This document shows positions 50,442-59,239 of a DNA stretch of 64,000 nt, in pieces. This stretch comes from Hyphomonadaceae bacterium UBA5336 (GTDB lineage: Bacteria > Pseudomonadota > Alphaproteobacteria > Caulobacterales > Hyphomonadaceae), in assembly GCA_002408125.1 (NCBI GenBank), contig DHQO01000013.1, forward strand, positions 1 through 64,000, read 5' to 3'. Position numbers and translations under genes: made by a program. The notes under the pieces are model-generated. The model was not told where the DNA came from. It searched no databases and worked only from the letters and a program-made list of their open reading frames with translations. Position 1 is the stretch's first letter; the number at the start of each line of letters is the position of its first letter.

Positions 50442-50486
50442 GATCCCCGCTCTGCTGCGCTGCGCGATGGATCGCGCTCAGGGCTG
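50442..50486 (+). repeat. Covarying hairpin repeat, copy 9
   Basis: GATCC (50442-50446) / GGATC (50469-50473), then GCGCTCAGGGCTG. Upstream of recF and the only copy not beside a tRNA. Confidence 0.72.
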
Positions 50487-50514
50487 CAGGCCGGCCTTGC
50501 GATCGGGAACCGTT

Positions 50515-50672
50515 ATCCTCCCCCGCTTGCGGGGGAGGTGCCCGAAGGGCGGAGGGGGGAAGCGGCATGCTGTGCCGTTCGAGATTCAGAGAGAAACCGT
50601 CGCCGGCGGCCCTCTGGCGGCTGCCCCCTCCGACCCGCTTCGCGGGCCACCTCCCCCGCAGGCGGGGGAGGA
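50515..50672. repeat. 158-bp element with inverted hairpin ends
   Basis: The left end ATCCTCCCCCGCTTGCGGGGGAGG is mirrored by the right end (CCTCCCCCGCAGGCGGGGGAGGAT), both hairpins. Inside, GTGCCCGAAGGGCGGAGGGGG faces CCCCCTCCGACCCGCTTCGCGG. This resembles miniature inverted-repeat elements common in alphaproteobacteria. No coding content. It occupies the dnaN-recF gap. Confidence 0.75.
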
Positions 50673-50702
50673 TCATCTCTCTGGTGCGAGAGATTTGCCC
50701 CA

Positions 50703-51824
50703 TCACACCCGCAGCGGCATCAGCACATATTGCGCGTGGGCGTCTTCCGGGTCGAGGACGAGGGCGGGGCTGGCCGGGTCGTTGAACAGGAACTCGGCGT
50801 CGGCGGCCTCGATCTGCCCGGCAATGTCGAGCAGGTATTTGGCGTTGAAGCCGATCTCCATGGGCTCGTGGGCATAGTCGGCCTCGATTTCCTCATGGCC
50901 CTGGCCGGTCTCGGCATGGCTGACCGCCAGCACCAGCCGGCCATCTTCCATGCTCATCTTCACCGAGCGCGAGCGCTCCGCCGAGACGGTGGACACCCGG
51001 TCCACGGCGGCCTCGAAGGCCTTGTTGTCGATGGTGAGTTTCTTGTCATTGCCCTTGGGAATGACGCGGGCATAGTCTGGAAAGCTGCCGTCGATCAGCT
51101 TGGCGGTGAGCACGGCATTGCTGGACCGCACGACGATCTTGTTGTCGGAAACCTCCAGGGTGACCGGGTCCGACGCGGTATCGATCAGGCGGCGCGCTTC
51201 GGTGACGGCCTTGCGCGGCACGATCACGCCTTCGAGTTTTTCCGAGCCTTTCGGTGCGGGTGTCTCGGCCAGTGCCAGGCGGTGACCGTCCGTGGCCACG
51301 CAGCGCAGCACCTTGCTGCCTTCGGGCGTCTCGGCGGCGTGCAGATAGACGCCGTTGAGATAATAGCGCGTCTCTTCGGTAGAGATGGCAAACCGGGTCT
51401 TGTCGATCAGGCGGCGCAGGTCGGCAGCGTCGACCTCGAAGCTGGTGGCCTCGGCATCCGAGCCCATGGTTTGGAAATCAGACGCCGGCAGGGTCGGCAG
51501 GGCGAATTGCGAGCGGCCGGAGCGGATCGACAGGCGGCCATTCTCCGGATCGAGCGAGAGTTCCACATCGGCGCCGCCGGGCAGCTTGCGCACCACGTCG
51601 AACAGGGTGCCGGCCGGAGCGGTGATCGCGCCATCCTTGGAGATATTGGCCGGCGCGCTGTCGACCGCCTCGATATCGAGATCGGTGGCCGTCAGGGTGA
51701 GCATGCCATCCTTGGCCGTCAGCAGGATATTCGACAGGATCGGGATCGTATTGCGCCGCTCAACCACGTTCTGGACATGGGAGAGCGCACCGAGAAGGTC
51801 ACCGCGTTCGATGGTCAGTTTCAT
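50703..51824 (-). CDS. dnaN: DNA polymerase III beta sliding clamp
   Basis: Ring-shaped processivity clamp. 373 residues, three repeated clamp domains. N-terminus MKLTIERGDLLGALSHVQNVVERRNTIPILSNI is canonical, as is the C-terminal YVLMPLRV peptide-binding end. Same strand as dnaA and recF. The start at 51824 is the conserved one. Confidence 0.97.
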   Translation of the reverse strand: MKLTIERGDLLGALSHVQNVVERRNTIPILSNILLTAKDGMLTLTATDLDIEAVDSAPANISKDGAITAPAGTLFDVVRKLPGGADVELSLDPENGRLSIRSGRSQFALPTLPASDFQTMGSDAEATSFEVDAADLRRLIDKTRFAISTEETRYYLNGVYLHAAETPEGSKVLRCVATDGHRLALAETPAPKGSEKLEGVIVPRKAVTEARRLIDTASDPVTLEVSDNKIVVRSSNAVLTAKLIDGSFPDYARVIPKGNDKKLTIDNKAFEAAVDRVSTVSAERSRSVKMSMEDGRLVLAVSHAETGQGHEEIEADYAHEPMEIGFNAKYLLDIAGQIEAADAEFLFNDPASPALVLDPEDAHAQYVLMPLRV

Positions 51825-51923
51825 TGTGGGCGCCTCGTCAACACAGGTCTCATCAGGAATTTCGTCTCCGCCCGCTTCCGGTAAGTTCAGCGCGCCTTGG
51901 GAGGAGGGCGCCGCGGAAAAGAA

Positions 51924-51964
51924 CGGCCCACCCGGAGTGTCCCGACTGGGAACTGGGTGGGCCG
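51924..51964 (-). terminator. Probable terminator of dnaA
   Basis: CGGCCCACCC (51924-51933) pairs perfectly with GGGTGGGCCG (51955-51964). On the minus strand it is followed by TTCTTTTCC, a usable U-rich tail. It is 70 nt after the dnaA stop. Confidence 0.75.
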
Positions 51965-52033
51965 ATACACTTGGTGAATTCGCGAGAAATGCAAGCCCTG
52001 AAAGCCGCGCAGGGCTTGCCGCGCCTGCTGCGA

Positions 52034-53482
52034 TCAGCGCAGCAGGTTGAAGATTTTCTCGCGCAGCTTCTCCAGGTGAAGCACGGTATCGGGCCGCTTT
52101 TTCACCAATTTCTTAATCTTATCATGGGCGTACATGATCGACGTGTGGTCGCGTTTGCCGAATGTGCGGGCAATGGTGGGATAGGATTTATCCGTCATTT
52201 CCCGGCACAGATACATGGCCAGATGGCGGGCATAGACCATGCGCTGCTGCTTGCACGGACCTTCGATTTCGCCCCGGGTCAGGTCGAACATCTCGCAGGC
52301 AGCCTGCTTGATCTCGCTGATCTTCGGGTTCGGCACCGCGCCGGCGATCTTGTCGAGCACGCGGGTCAGCATCTCCTGGGTCGGCGCCATGGCGCCCAGG
52401 CTGCATTCCGAATAAAGACCCAGCAATCCGCCATGCAGCTCGCGGCCCTGACCGCGAATGCGCTGATTGATCTGCTCAAGCAGGGCGTCAGGCACATCGA
52501 AGCTCGGCCTGGTGACCTGAAGGCGCTCGACAAAGCTGCGCAGGATCTTTCCGCGCATCTCCTGGTCCGGCGCCGTGATCTCCACCGACATGGCGCCGCG
52601 GATCTGGCTCATCACGCGCGAGGAGAAGCCGTCCAGCTCACCGGGAGCGGTATCAGTTGTGAGAATCACGAGGCCGCCGGCTTCGGTGATCGAGCGCAGG
52701 TTGCGGCAGAACTCGGCATCGGTGCCCTTGGCATTGGCGATGTTCTGCAGGTCGTCGATCAGCACGATGTCGCTGGCGCGCAGCTTGGCCTTCAGCTGAC
52801 GGGTGTCGCGGGCCATGGCGCCGGCAACATACTCGTTCTGGAAGTCCTCGGCGGTGATGTAGAACACCTCGCGCCCGTCATCGGACAGCTCCACATGCTG
52901 TTGCAGCGCGGTGATCATGTGCGTCTTGCCCACGCCCTGCAGGCCGTAGATCAGGATCACGCTGGCCGGCAGCACGCCGTCATCGGCAACATGGCGGACA
53001 ATCTCATAGGCCGCGGTGTTGAACGGACCAACGACAAGATTGTCGAACGTGTAGTTCCTGCGCTCGCCGCTGATCGTGGTCTGGCGCGGGGCCGGCGCCT
53101 CGGCGCGCACTGCCGGTGCAGCATCCTCGGCCCACGGGTCACCGCCCAGGAGGTCGGAATAGTCGCCGCCATCGCGATCCCAGGCAATCACGGCCACGGT
53201 GCGCCCACGCGGATCGTGGGTGCGCCAGATGCGCTGCAGCGTGCGGTGGTGATCGCCAATGACACGATCCGCCGTCAGCCGCGTGCGGGCCGCAATGATG
53301 ATCTTGCCATCGCGTTCGGCGATGATCTTCAGTTCGGAGATATATCTGTCATAGTCCGAAGCTGAGACCACGCCCTTCAGGTCTCGTCGTGTCAATTGCC
53401 AGATCGCTGGCGCGCCAGGATGACCAGGCGTGTCATTCTTGGTGGTTGCAGCTTTGTTGTCTTGTTTCTTTTGAGACCCCAT
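52034..53482 (-). CDS. dnaA: Chromosomal replication initiator DnaA
   Basis: Binds DnaA boxes, melts oriC and loads the helicase. 482 residues. A divergent N-terminal domain I (about 25-100) is followed by a linker; the AAA+ domain has Walker A GLQGVGKTHM and Walker B IVLIDDLQ; the C-terminal HTH carries FGKRDHTSIMYAHDKI, the DnaA signature. The start is ATG 53482 (MGSQKK) after AAAAGGGG. The N-terminal leader is rich in Lys/Asn/Thr. Same strand as dnaN. Confidence 0.96.
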   Translation of the reverse strand: MGSQKKQDNKAATTKNDTPGHPGAPAIWQLTRRDLKGVVSASDYDRYISELKIIAERDGKIIIAARTRLTADRVIGDHHRTLQRIWRTHDPRGRTVAVIAWDRDGGDYSDLLGGDPWAEDAAPAVRAEAPAPRQTTISGERRNYTFDNLVVGPFNTAAYEIVRHVADDGVLPASVILIYGLQGVGKTHMITALQQHVELSDDGREVFYITAEDFQNEYVAGAMARDTRQLKAKLRASDIVLIDDLQNIANAKGTDAEFCRNLRSITEAGGLVILTTDTAPGELDGFSSRVMSQIRGAMSVEITAPDQEMRGKILRSFVERLQVTRPSFDVPDALLEQINQRIRGQGRELHGGLLGLYSECSLGAMAPTQEMLTRVLDKIAGAVPNPKISEIKQAACEMFDLTRGEIEGPCKQQRMVYARHLAMYLCREMTDKSYPTIARTFGKRDHTSIMYAHDKIKKLVKKRPDTVLHLEKLREKIFNLLR

Positions 53483-53980
53483 CGGTGACCCCTTTTCTAG
53501 AGCTGAACTTCCCCTGACTCTACAGCAAAACTCAACTGTCCCGACCCTTCTGGGCGGGTAAGAATTAGTGCGTATGCGGTGAAAAACTCGGGACTGAAAC
53601 GAAGGTATCAGAAGGCACTTTTCATTCAACAGCGAAATTCGGCGATTCGGTGATCAATGGCTGTTGACACTCTCGCGTTACTTGAAAAGCCTACGGTTTT
53701 TTTAGGTAAATTGGCCAAAAAAAAGCGTTGGCATACAGGGCACTGAAAGATGAATTTATTCGGTACGCAGAGGGAGTATATCGTTTTGTGACTGTCTTGC
53801 AACAGCCATCTGGAGCTTCTGCCTCAAGGGCGTCTCATGCAGTGATTTCCGAGGGAAATAGCCTCTTCCCGAATTGACAAACCTCTACGATTCTGCCTGC
53901 CGGAGAGGGGGGTGTGAGAAAGCCTCGGAAAGGCATGATACTTTAGTGGAATTGGTCTGAACGGCGCGCAGGAAAGAAAA
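53483..53980. promoter_or_regulatory. dnaA upstream region with GANTC sites
   Basis: About 500 bp, clearly richer in A and T than the rest of the window. It contains GANTC at 53516-53520, 53644-53648 and 53889-53893. In Caulobacter, the methylation state of such sites affects dnaA transcription. I find no good TTATCCACA-type DnaA-box cluster and no hemE, so I do not call it oriC. No gene of credible size is in it. Confidence 0.55.
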
Positions 53981-54007
53981 GGCCCACGAGGGGCTCCCCC
54001 GTGGGCC
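53981..54007 (-). terminator. Rho-independent terminator of rpsT
   Basis: GGCCCACG (53981-53988) pairs with CGTGGGCC (54000-54007), with GGGG/CCCC inside. On the minus strand it is followed by TTTTCTTTCC. It begins 24 nt after the rpsT stop. Confidence 0.88.
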
Positions 54008-54031
54008 ATGCATCATTTCCGTGCGGTTGGA

Positions 54032-54295
54032 TCAGGCCAGGGCCTTCACGCGCGCAGACAGGCGGGAAATCTTCCGCGCCGAGGTGTTCTTGTGCATCAC
54101 GCCCTTGGTGACCGCGCGCATGAGTTCCGGCTGGGCCTCACGCAGGGCGGCTTCGGCAGCAGCCTTGTCGCCCGACGCGATCGCCTCTTCCACACGGCGC
54201 ACATAGGTGCGCACGCGCGAGCGGCGCGCGGTGTTCACTTCCGTACGGCGCGCGATCTTGCGCACCATCTTCTTGGCTGATCTCGTATTCGCCAT
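54032..54295 (-). CDS. rpsT: 30S ribosomal protein S20
   Basis: 87 residues, basic, helical. MANTRSAKKMVRKIARR at the N-terminus and KNTSARKISRLSARVKAL at the C-terminus are family hallmarks. The start at 54295 follows AGGAGA. Between dnaA and a crotonase gene, as in Caulobacter. Confidence 0.97.
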   Translation of the reverse strand: MANTRSAKKMVRKIARRTEVNTARRSRVRTYVRRVEEAIASGDKAAAEAALREAQPELMRAVTKGVMHKNTSARKISRLSARVKALA

Positions 54296-54373
54296 CAAAA
54301 TCTCCTGGATGCCCGAAGGGCAAGAAGCGGGTCGATACCTCAGCCCCGCCCCGCCCGTCAAGGCCGCATCGGC

Positions 54374-55153
54374 CTACTTGTGCAGGAAGTGCGGGGTGCG
54401 TTTCTCGACATAGGCCTCCATGCCCTCCGACTGGTCGTCAGTGGCGAACAGGGCGTGGAAAAGACGGCGCTCGAACATCACGCCCTGGCTCAGCGTGGTC
54501 TCGTAGGCGGCATTGACCGCCTCTTTCGCCATCATCGCCGCCACGGCCGGTTTCTCGGCGATCTTGCGCGCGGTCGACTTGGCTTCCTCGATCAGTTCGT
54601 CATGCGCGACGATGCGCGAGACCAGGCCTGCACGCTCGGCTTCCTCGGCATCCATCATGCGGCCGGTCAGGCACATTTCCATGGCCTTGGACTTGCCGAC
54701 GAAGCGGGTGAGCCGCTGGCTGCCGCCGGCGCCGGGAATGACGCCGAGATTGATCTCCGGCTGGCCGAACTTGGCCTTGTCGCTGGCCAGGATGAAGTCG
54801 CACATCATGGCGAGCTCGCAGCCGCCGCCGAGCGCAAAGCCGTTCACCGCAGCGATCACCGGCGTGCGCATGCGGGCGGTGCGCTCCCAGTTGGCGGTGA
54901 TGAAATCTTCCATATAGGTCTGCGGGAAGGTCTTGGCCTGCATCTCCTTGATGTCGGCGCCGGCCGCGAAGGCCCGGCCCGATCCGGTGATGATGATGCA
55001 GCGCACCTCCGGATCGGCATCGAGGGCGTCGAGCGCCGTGGTCAGCTCATCCATCAGCTGCTTGTTGAAGGCGTTCAGCGCACTTTCGCGATTCAGCGTG
55101 ATGATCGCGATGGCGCCGTCGGCGCGCTCCACTTTAATGGTGTCAAAGGTCAT
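54374..55153 (-). CDS. Enoyl-CoA hydratase (crotonase family)
   Basis: Hydrates trans-2-enoyl-CoA in beta-oxidation. 259 residues. FAAGADIKEM forms part of the oxyanion hole. The two catalytic glutamates are in GGGCELAMM and FGQPEINLGVIPGAGG, followed by SQRL. Close to short-chain enoyl-CoA hydratase (EchA/PaaF-like). The start at 55153 follows GAGGAT. Confidence 0.94.
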   Translation of the reverse strand: MTFDTIKVERADGAIAIITLNRESALNAFNKQLMDELTTALDALDADPEVRCIIITGSGRAFAAGADIKEMQAKTFPQTYMEDFITANWERTARMRTPVIAAVNGFALGGGCELAMMCDFILASDKAKFGQPEINLGVIPGAGGSQRLTRFVGKSKAMEMCLTGRMMDAEEAERAGLVSRIVAHDELIEEAKSTARKIAEKPAVAAMMAKEAVNAAYETTLSQGVMFERRLFHALFATDDQSEGMEAYVEKRTPHFLHK

Positions 55154-55349
55154 GAGGATCCTCTTGCGGGGGGGACGCGCGGGCCCTTCTCGGCCCGTCT
55201 GTAACTTTTCTCAGGCGTCTACATGACAGCGGGCGCCGCGGGAGGCCCCCGCGCGCTTGGTGTCAGTATCAGCCCACAGCCGCTATACGTGAAAGCCGGC
55301 CCGGCGTCATCCTCTTGCAACTGCAGGGCCTGCAGCGGCCCTGGCCAGT

Positions 55350-56726
55350 CTATTCCGCCTGCAACAGGTCGATTGCCGCCGCCGTCATCACGGTGACGCC
55401 CGTCTCGATCGTCGTCTCGGCATCCGGCACGAAGAAAGGCGAGTGCAGGGATGGCAGCGACAGGGCACTATCCTGGGCCTCGGCGAAGGTCTCCGGGTCG
55501 ACCGCACCCAGCCAGTAGATCAGCGAGGGAATGTCCTCGTCGGTGCGGCCATACTGGCTGAAATCCTCCCCGCCCATGACCGGGGTGTTCTGCACCACAT
55601 TCTCCTCGCCGATCTCCCCGGCAATGACGCCCATCACCCGCGAGGTCAGCTCCGGGTCATTATAGGTGGCCGGGGTGTAGTCGCTCTCCACGGTGATCTC
55701 CGGCTCCGGCGCGCCGAAGGTCTCGGCCTGGCCGCGGGCAATGCGTGCGATACCGTCGAGCAGGAGTTGGCGGGTCTCGTCGGAATAGCTGCGCACGGTG
55801 AGCTTCAGGTGCGCTTCGTCGGAGATGATATTGTGCTTGGCGCCGGCCTGGAACGAGCCGACCGTGACCACGCCGGGCTCCTGCGGGTCCAGGTTGCGCG
55901 CCACCAGGCTCTGCAGTGCGGTGACGATATGCGCGCCGATCAGCACCGGGTCTTTCGTCGTGTGGGGATAGGCGCCATGGCCGCCGACGCCCTTCACGAT
56001 GATATCCACGCTGTCGACATTGGCCAGCGCATAGCCCGGCGAATAGCCGACCGTGCCGGAGGGGTGGCCGGCCGAGACATGCAGGGCGACATTATAGTCG
56101 GGCACCGGGAAGCGCTCGAACAGGCCGTCGGCGATCATCGCCTGGGCGCCGAGGCCGATTTCCTCGGCCGGCTGCAGGATCATGATCAGCGTGCCCGACC
56201 ATTCATCCGAGCGCTGGGCCATGGCGCGCGCCACGCCCGTCCACACCGTCATGTGCACATCATGTCCGCAGGCATGCATCACGCCGTTCTCAACCCCGGT
56301 CCAGGTCGTGTCGATGACTTCCGAGGCATAGGGCACGCCGGTGCGCTCATGGACGGGCAGGGCATCCATGTCTGCGCGGATGAGCAGGGTCGGCCCCGGG
56401 CCGTTCTCCAGCACGCCGACCACGCCATAGCCGCCGACCTCATCGATCACCTCGCCCTGGTCGCGCATCGCCTTGGCGCGCACCCATTCATCGCCCATGC
56501 GCGTGGTGACTTCGAAGTTCAGCGCTTCGAGCTCGGCCGCCAGCATGGCGCTGGTATCGTCTTCCTGGAAGGAGAGTTCCGGATGGGCATGCAGCCAGGT
56601 GTAGATGTCCATCAGCGCTCCGCCCACCGGCCCTTCCGGCGGCGCCTGCATCGGCGCGGAGGGCTGGGCCGTGGCGCAGGCGGCGGTGGCCAATAGGGCA
56701 AGACTGAGCGCGAGGGGACGGATCAT
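55350..56726 (-). CDS. M20 family amidohydrolase, lipoprotein
   Basis: 458 residues. Signal with lipobox TAAC (about 14-17), so probably periplasmic. The amidohydrolase fold shows CGHDVHMT (metal), AEEIGLGAQ, HVSAGHPSG, GGHGAYPH and GGEDFSQY at the usual spacings. Related to aminoacylase/hippurate hydrolase-type enzymes that release amino acids from N-acyl or peptide substrates. The start is ATG 56726. Confidence 0.92.
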   Translation of the reverse strand: MIRPLALSLALLATAACATAQPSAPMQAPPEGPVGGALMDIYTWLHAHPELSFQEDDTSAMLAAELEALNFEVTTRMGDEWVRAKAMRDQGEVIDEVGGYGVVGVLENGPGPTLLIRADMDALPVHERTGVPYASEVIDTTWTGVENGVMHACGHDVHMTVWTGVARAMAQRSDEWSGTLIMILQPAEEIGLGAQAMIADGLFERFPVPDYNVALHVSAGHPSGTVGYSPGYALANVDSVDIIVKGVGGHGAYPHTTKDPVLIGAHIVTALQSLVARNLDPQEPGVVTVGSFQAGAKHNIISDEAHLKLTVRSYSDETRQLLLDGIARIARGQAETFGAPEPEITVESDYTPATYNDPELTSRVMGVIAGEIGEENVVQNTPVMGGEDFSQYGRTDEDIPSLIYWLGAVDPETFAEAQDSALSLPSLHSPFFVPDAETTIETGVTVMTAAAIDLLQAE

Positions 56727-56860
56727 GGGCTACCTCCTGAGTCTGAGCGCAGCTAATCGCGCGCCGGAGCAAAAGAAAAGGGGCACATCGCTTTATGCGT
56801 CTCAGGTGCAGACAAGCGCCGCCCTGCCGGAAAGGTTTGAAACGGACGCGGCGAGCGCGC

Positions 56861-57769
56861 CTACTTCATCACATCCGGAAGCGGGTCCACATCATCCGGC
56901 TCGTGCTGGATGATCACCATGGCGCCGAGATGCTGGGCGCGGGCTTCGAACTCGTCCATCGAGGCGAGCGTGGCGGCCTCATCGGTGTTGAAGCGCGGGA
57001 CATGGCGTTCCGAGCGGCTTTCATCGCGGTGATAGAGATCCCCGGTCAGCAGCACCGGGCCGGTTTCCTCCAGCATCACCTGCAGGGAGGTGTGGCCGGG
57101 CGTGTGGCCGGGTGTCGGGAAGATGATCACGCTGCCGTCGCCGAACACGTCATATTCGCCGGTGAAGGGCACCATCTCCATCTGCGCGAAGGCGGAGAAC
57201 TGGGTCGCGGCCTCGGTCTCGCCCTCGGTATTGTCCGGGAACATGAAGTCATGCTCGACTTCGGGTACCAGCCAGGTCGCGCCGGAGACCTGGTCGATCT
57301 GGCCGACATGGTCGAAATGGCTGTGCGAGACGGCGACATAGTCGATGTCGGAGGGCTCGATCCCCTTTTCGCGCAGCTGGGCCGAGAGCGTTGCGGCCAG
57401 CGAGACAGTGTAGATGTCCTGGGTCATCGCCGGCTGTCCGGCCATCATGCCGGGCACGCCGGTGTCCCAGACCATGTCGCCGTCGGGGTGGCGGATCAGC
57501 CAGCATGTATCTGTGAAGGTATCGCTCAGGCCGGCCCATTCGCCGGTGCTTGAAAAGTCGTCGAGATTGGACACCCCGATCGTGCCGCAATCGAGTTTGT
57601 GCAGCTCGACCGACTCAACGCCGGTGGACTCGCTGGCCGCCGTTTCGCCGCCAGTTTCGGTGGCTGTTTCAGCCTCGTCCGGCGCGGCCGCCTCCGTCTC
57701 GGGGCCACCGCCCCCACCACATGCGGCCACAACCAGGCCCGCCAGGCCGATCATCCAGGTCCTTCTCAT
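56861..57769 (-). CDS. Metallo-beta-lactamase fold hydrolase, lipoprotein
   Basis: 302 residues. Signal with lipobox VAAC (about 14-17), then an Ala/Glu/Thr linker. Zinc ligands are in SHSHFDHVGQ, TPGHTPGHT, and TGDLYH, the plan of N-acyl-homoserine lactonases (AiiA-like) within the fold. A periplasmic lactonase or esterase is likely. Same strand as the M20 gene. The start at 57769 (MRRTWMIGL) begins the signal. Confidence 0.9.
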   Translation of the reverse strand: MRRTWMIGLAGLVVAACGGGGGPETEAAAPDEAETATETGGETAASESTGVESVELHKLDCGTIGVSNLDDFSSTGEWAGLSDTFTDTCWLIRHPDGDMVWDTGVPGMMAGQPAMTQDIYTVSLAATLSAQLREKGIEPSDIDYVAVSHSHFDHVGQIDQVSGATWLVPEVEHDFMFPDNTEGETEAATQFSAFAQMEMVPFTGEYDVFGDGSVIIFPTPGHTPGHTSLQVMLEETGPVLLTGDLYHRDESRSERHVPRFNTDEAATLASMDEFEARAQHLGAMVIIQHEPDDVDPLPDVMK

Positions 57770-57823
57770 CGCCAGCTCCCTTCGCCACGCCCTGTGGCCG
57801 ACACCCCTGAAATGCCGGTCGCT

Positions 57824-58252
57824 TCAACTACCCTTAGCCGGTTCCGCCTCAAAGTGAAGCGGCTCGCCGATTGCCGATGCGCTGCGGTAGAAACAGCTCG
57901 CACGTCCTGTGTGGCAGGCCCCGCCGCGCTGGCGCACCTTGAGCAGCACCGCATCCTGGTCGCAATCCACGCGCAGCTCGACCACTTCCTGGGTATGGCC
58001 GGAGGTCTCGCCCTTGACCCAGAGCTGCGCACGCGAGCGTGAGAAATAGGTCGCCCGGCCGGTCTTCAGCGTGGCGGCCAGCGCCTCGGCATTCATCCAG
58101 GCCAGCATCAGCACTTCGCCGGTTTCGGCATCCTGGGCGATGGCGGCGATCAGGCCATCGGCATCAAAGCGCGGGCGCAGCTCGCGGGTCTCGTCCTGCT
58201 CGGCTCCGCTCAGCGGTGGAAGGAAGGTGTCCGGCATTGTGGCACTCGTCAT
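57824..58252 (-). CDS. hisI: Phosphoribosyl-AMP cyclohydrolase
   Basis: Third step of histidine synthesis, opening the adenine ring of PR-AMP. 142 residues. LMLAWMNAEAL, YFSRSRAQLWVKGETSGH, RVDCDQDAVLL and GACHTGRASCFYR carry the metal-binding cysteines and aspartates. No fused HisE domain. An alternative start is Met6. No other his genes are nearby. A folE is also absent. Confidence 0.95.
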   Translation of the reverse strand: MTSATMPDTFLPPLSGAEQDETRELRPRFDADGLIAAIAQDAETGEVLMLAWMNAEALAATLKTGRATYFSRSRAQLWVKGETSGHTQEVVELRVDCDQDAVLLKVRQRGGACHTGRASCFYRSASAIGEPLHFEAEPAKGS

Positions 58253-58427
58253 GACGCCCTGATGGCAGGGTTTGCTGCAGATGCAATCTTACACTTGCGA
58301 CAGAAACTGAAGCCTTTGCGCCACAGCACGGGGGCCGGCGCAAGAGTGTCCTTTGTTTCATTTGCCCGAAAGACTCCGCGCCCGCTAGGCCATGGCCACG
58401 GGTTGGGGGTCTTCAACTCGCAGCGGA

Positions 58428-58449
58428 GACCGGCCGCTCAATGCCGGTC
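58428..58449 (+). promoter_or_regulatory. Hairpin before the ribosome site of the beta-barrel gene
   Basis: GACCGGC (58428-58434) pairs with GCCGGTC (58443-58449), eight-base loop, just before AAGGAAG and ATG 58465. A leader hairpin, possibly for mRNA stability or control. In 58253-58427 I see only divergent promoter space. Confidence 0.4.
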
Positions 58450-58464
58450 ATGGAAGGAAGTTCA

Positions 58465-59004
58465 ATGAAACGGACGATTGTTTCGGTTTCGCTTTTGGCC
58501 ATGGGGATGGCCCTGCCGGCTGTGGCCCAGGACACCGGGTTCTATGGCGATGTGGGCTATACCCACTTCTCCAGCGACAGTGATGGCGAGGATTTCGACC
58601 TCGGTGCCATCACTGGCCATGGTGGCCTGGTGTTCGCGCCCAATTTCGCCGTCGAAGGCGAGATCTCGGTCGGCGTGGTGGATGAGGATGTCAGCGTCGG
58701 CGGCACGGATGTGTCGGTCAACCTGAACTATCTCATCGGTGCCTATGGCCGCGCCCAGCTGCCGGTCACCGAACAGCTCACGCTGTTTGCGCGCGCCGGC
58801 CTCGTCAATGGCGAGATCGAAGCCGAAGCCAGCGGCGGTGGTGTCACGGTCAGCGACAGCGACAGTGAAACCGGCGCCGGATACGGGGTCGGCGGGGAGT
58901 TCATGTTCGATGCGGTCAACGGGGTCCGCTTCGACTATACCCGCTATGACATAGAAGACCTGGAGGCTGATGCCTTCACCATTGCCTACAAGCGCCGCTT
59001 CTAG
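58465..59004 (+). CDS. Outer membrane beta-barrel protein
   Basis: 179 residues. Sec signal peptide (about 1-21, cut after VAQ). Alternating hydrophobic strands follow, with aromatic girdles, and the protein ends in YKRRF with the terminal phenylalanine used for barrel assembly. It looks like an eight-stranded OmpX/OmpA-N-type or Ail-like barrel. The start at 58465 follows AAGGAAG. Confidence 0.9.
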   Translation: MKRTIVSVSLLAMGMALPAVAQDTGFYGDVGYTHFSSDSDGEDFDLGAITGHGGLVFAPNFAVEGEISVGVVDEDVSVGGTDVSVNLNYLIGAYGRAQLPVTEQLTLFARAGLVNGEIEAEASGGGVTVSDSDSETGAGYGVGGEFMFDAVNGVRFDYTRYDIEDLEADAFTIAYKRRF

Positions 59005-59132
59005 AGCGGGGCTTTCACCCCACAAGTAGAGTATCTTATCAACGCTGCCTCCAACAGCGCGCCCTGCGGCCCGGAAACGGTGCCGTGGGGCGTTTTGGTA
59101 TTGTGGCGTGATTTGGCGCTCGATCAATTTAC

Positions 59133-59227
59133 GACTCCCCGTGGCTTGACCACGGGGTCCATCACGGAAAGGGGCGGCAAGGATCGCCGGGCAGGAGCTG
59201 GGCACCGCGGTCAAGCCGCGGTGAATC
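59133..59227. repeat. 95-bp bipartite palindromic repeat, copy 4
   Basis: GACTC, palindrome CCCCGTGGCTTGACCACGGGG, spacer, palindrome CCGCGGTCAAGCCGCGG, GAATC. Same orientation as copy 1. It abuts a gene remnant at 59240. The rest of 59005-59132 shows nothing else. Confidence 0.85.
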
Positions 59228-59239
59228 GGGCTGGTCGGG

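Noticed and set aside
53483..53980. Chromosomal origin oriC next to dnaA
   Set aside because: No cluster of good DnaA boxes is visible, and in Caulobacter-like bacteria the origin is near hemE rather than in the dnaA leader.
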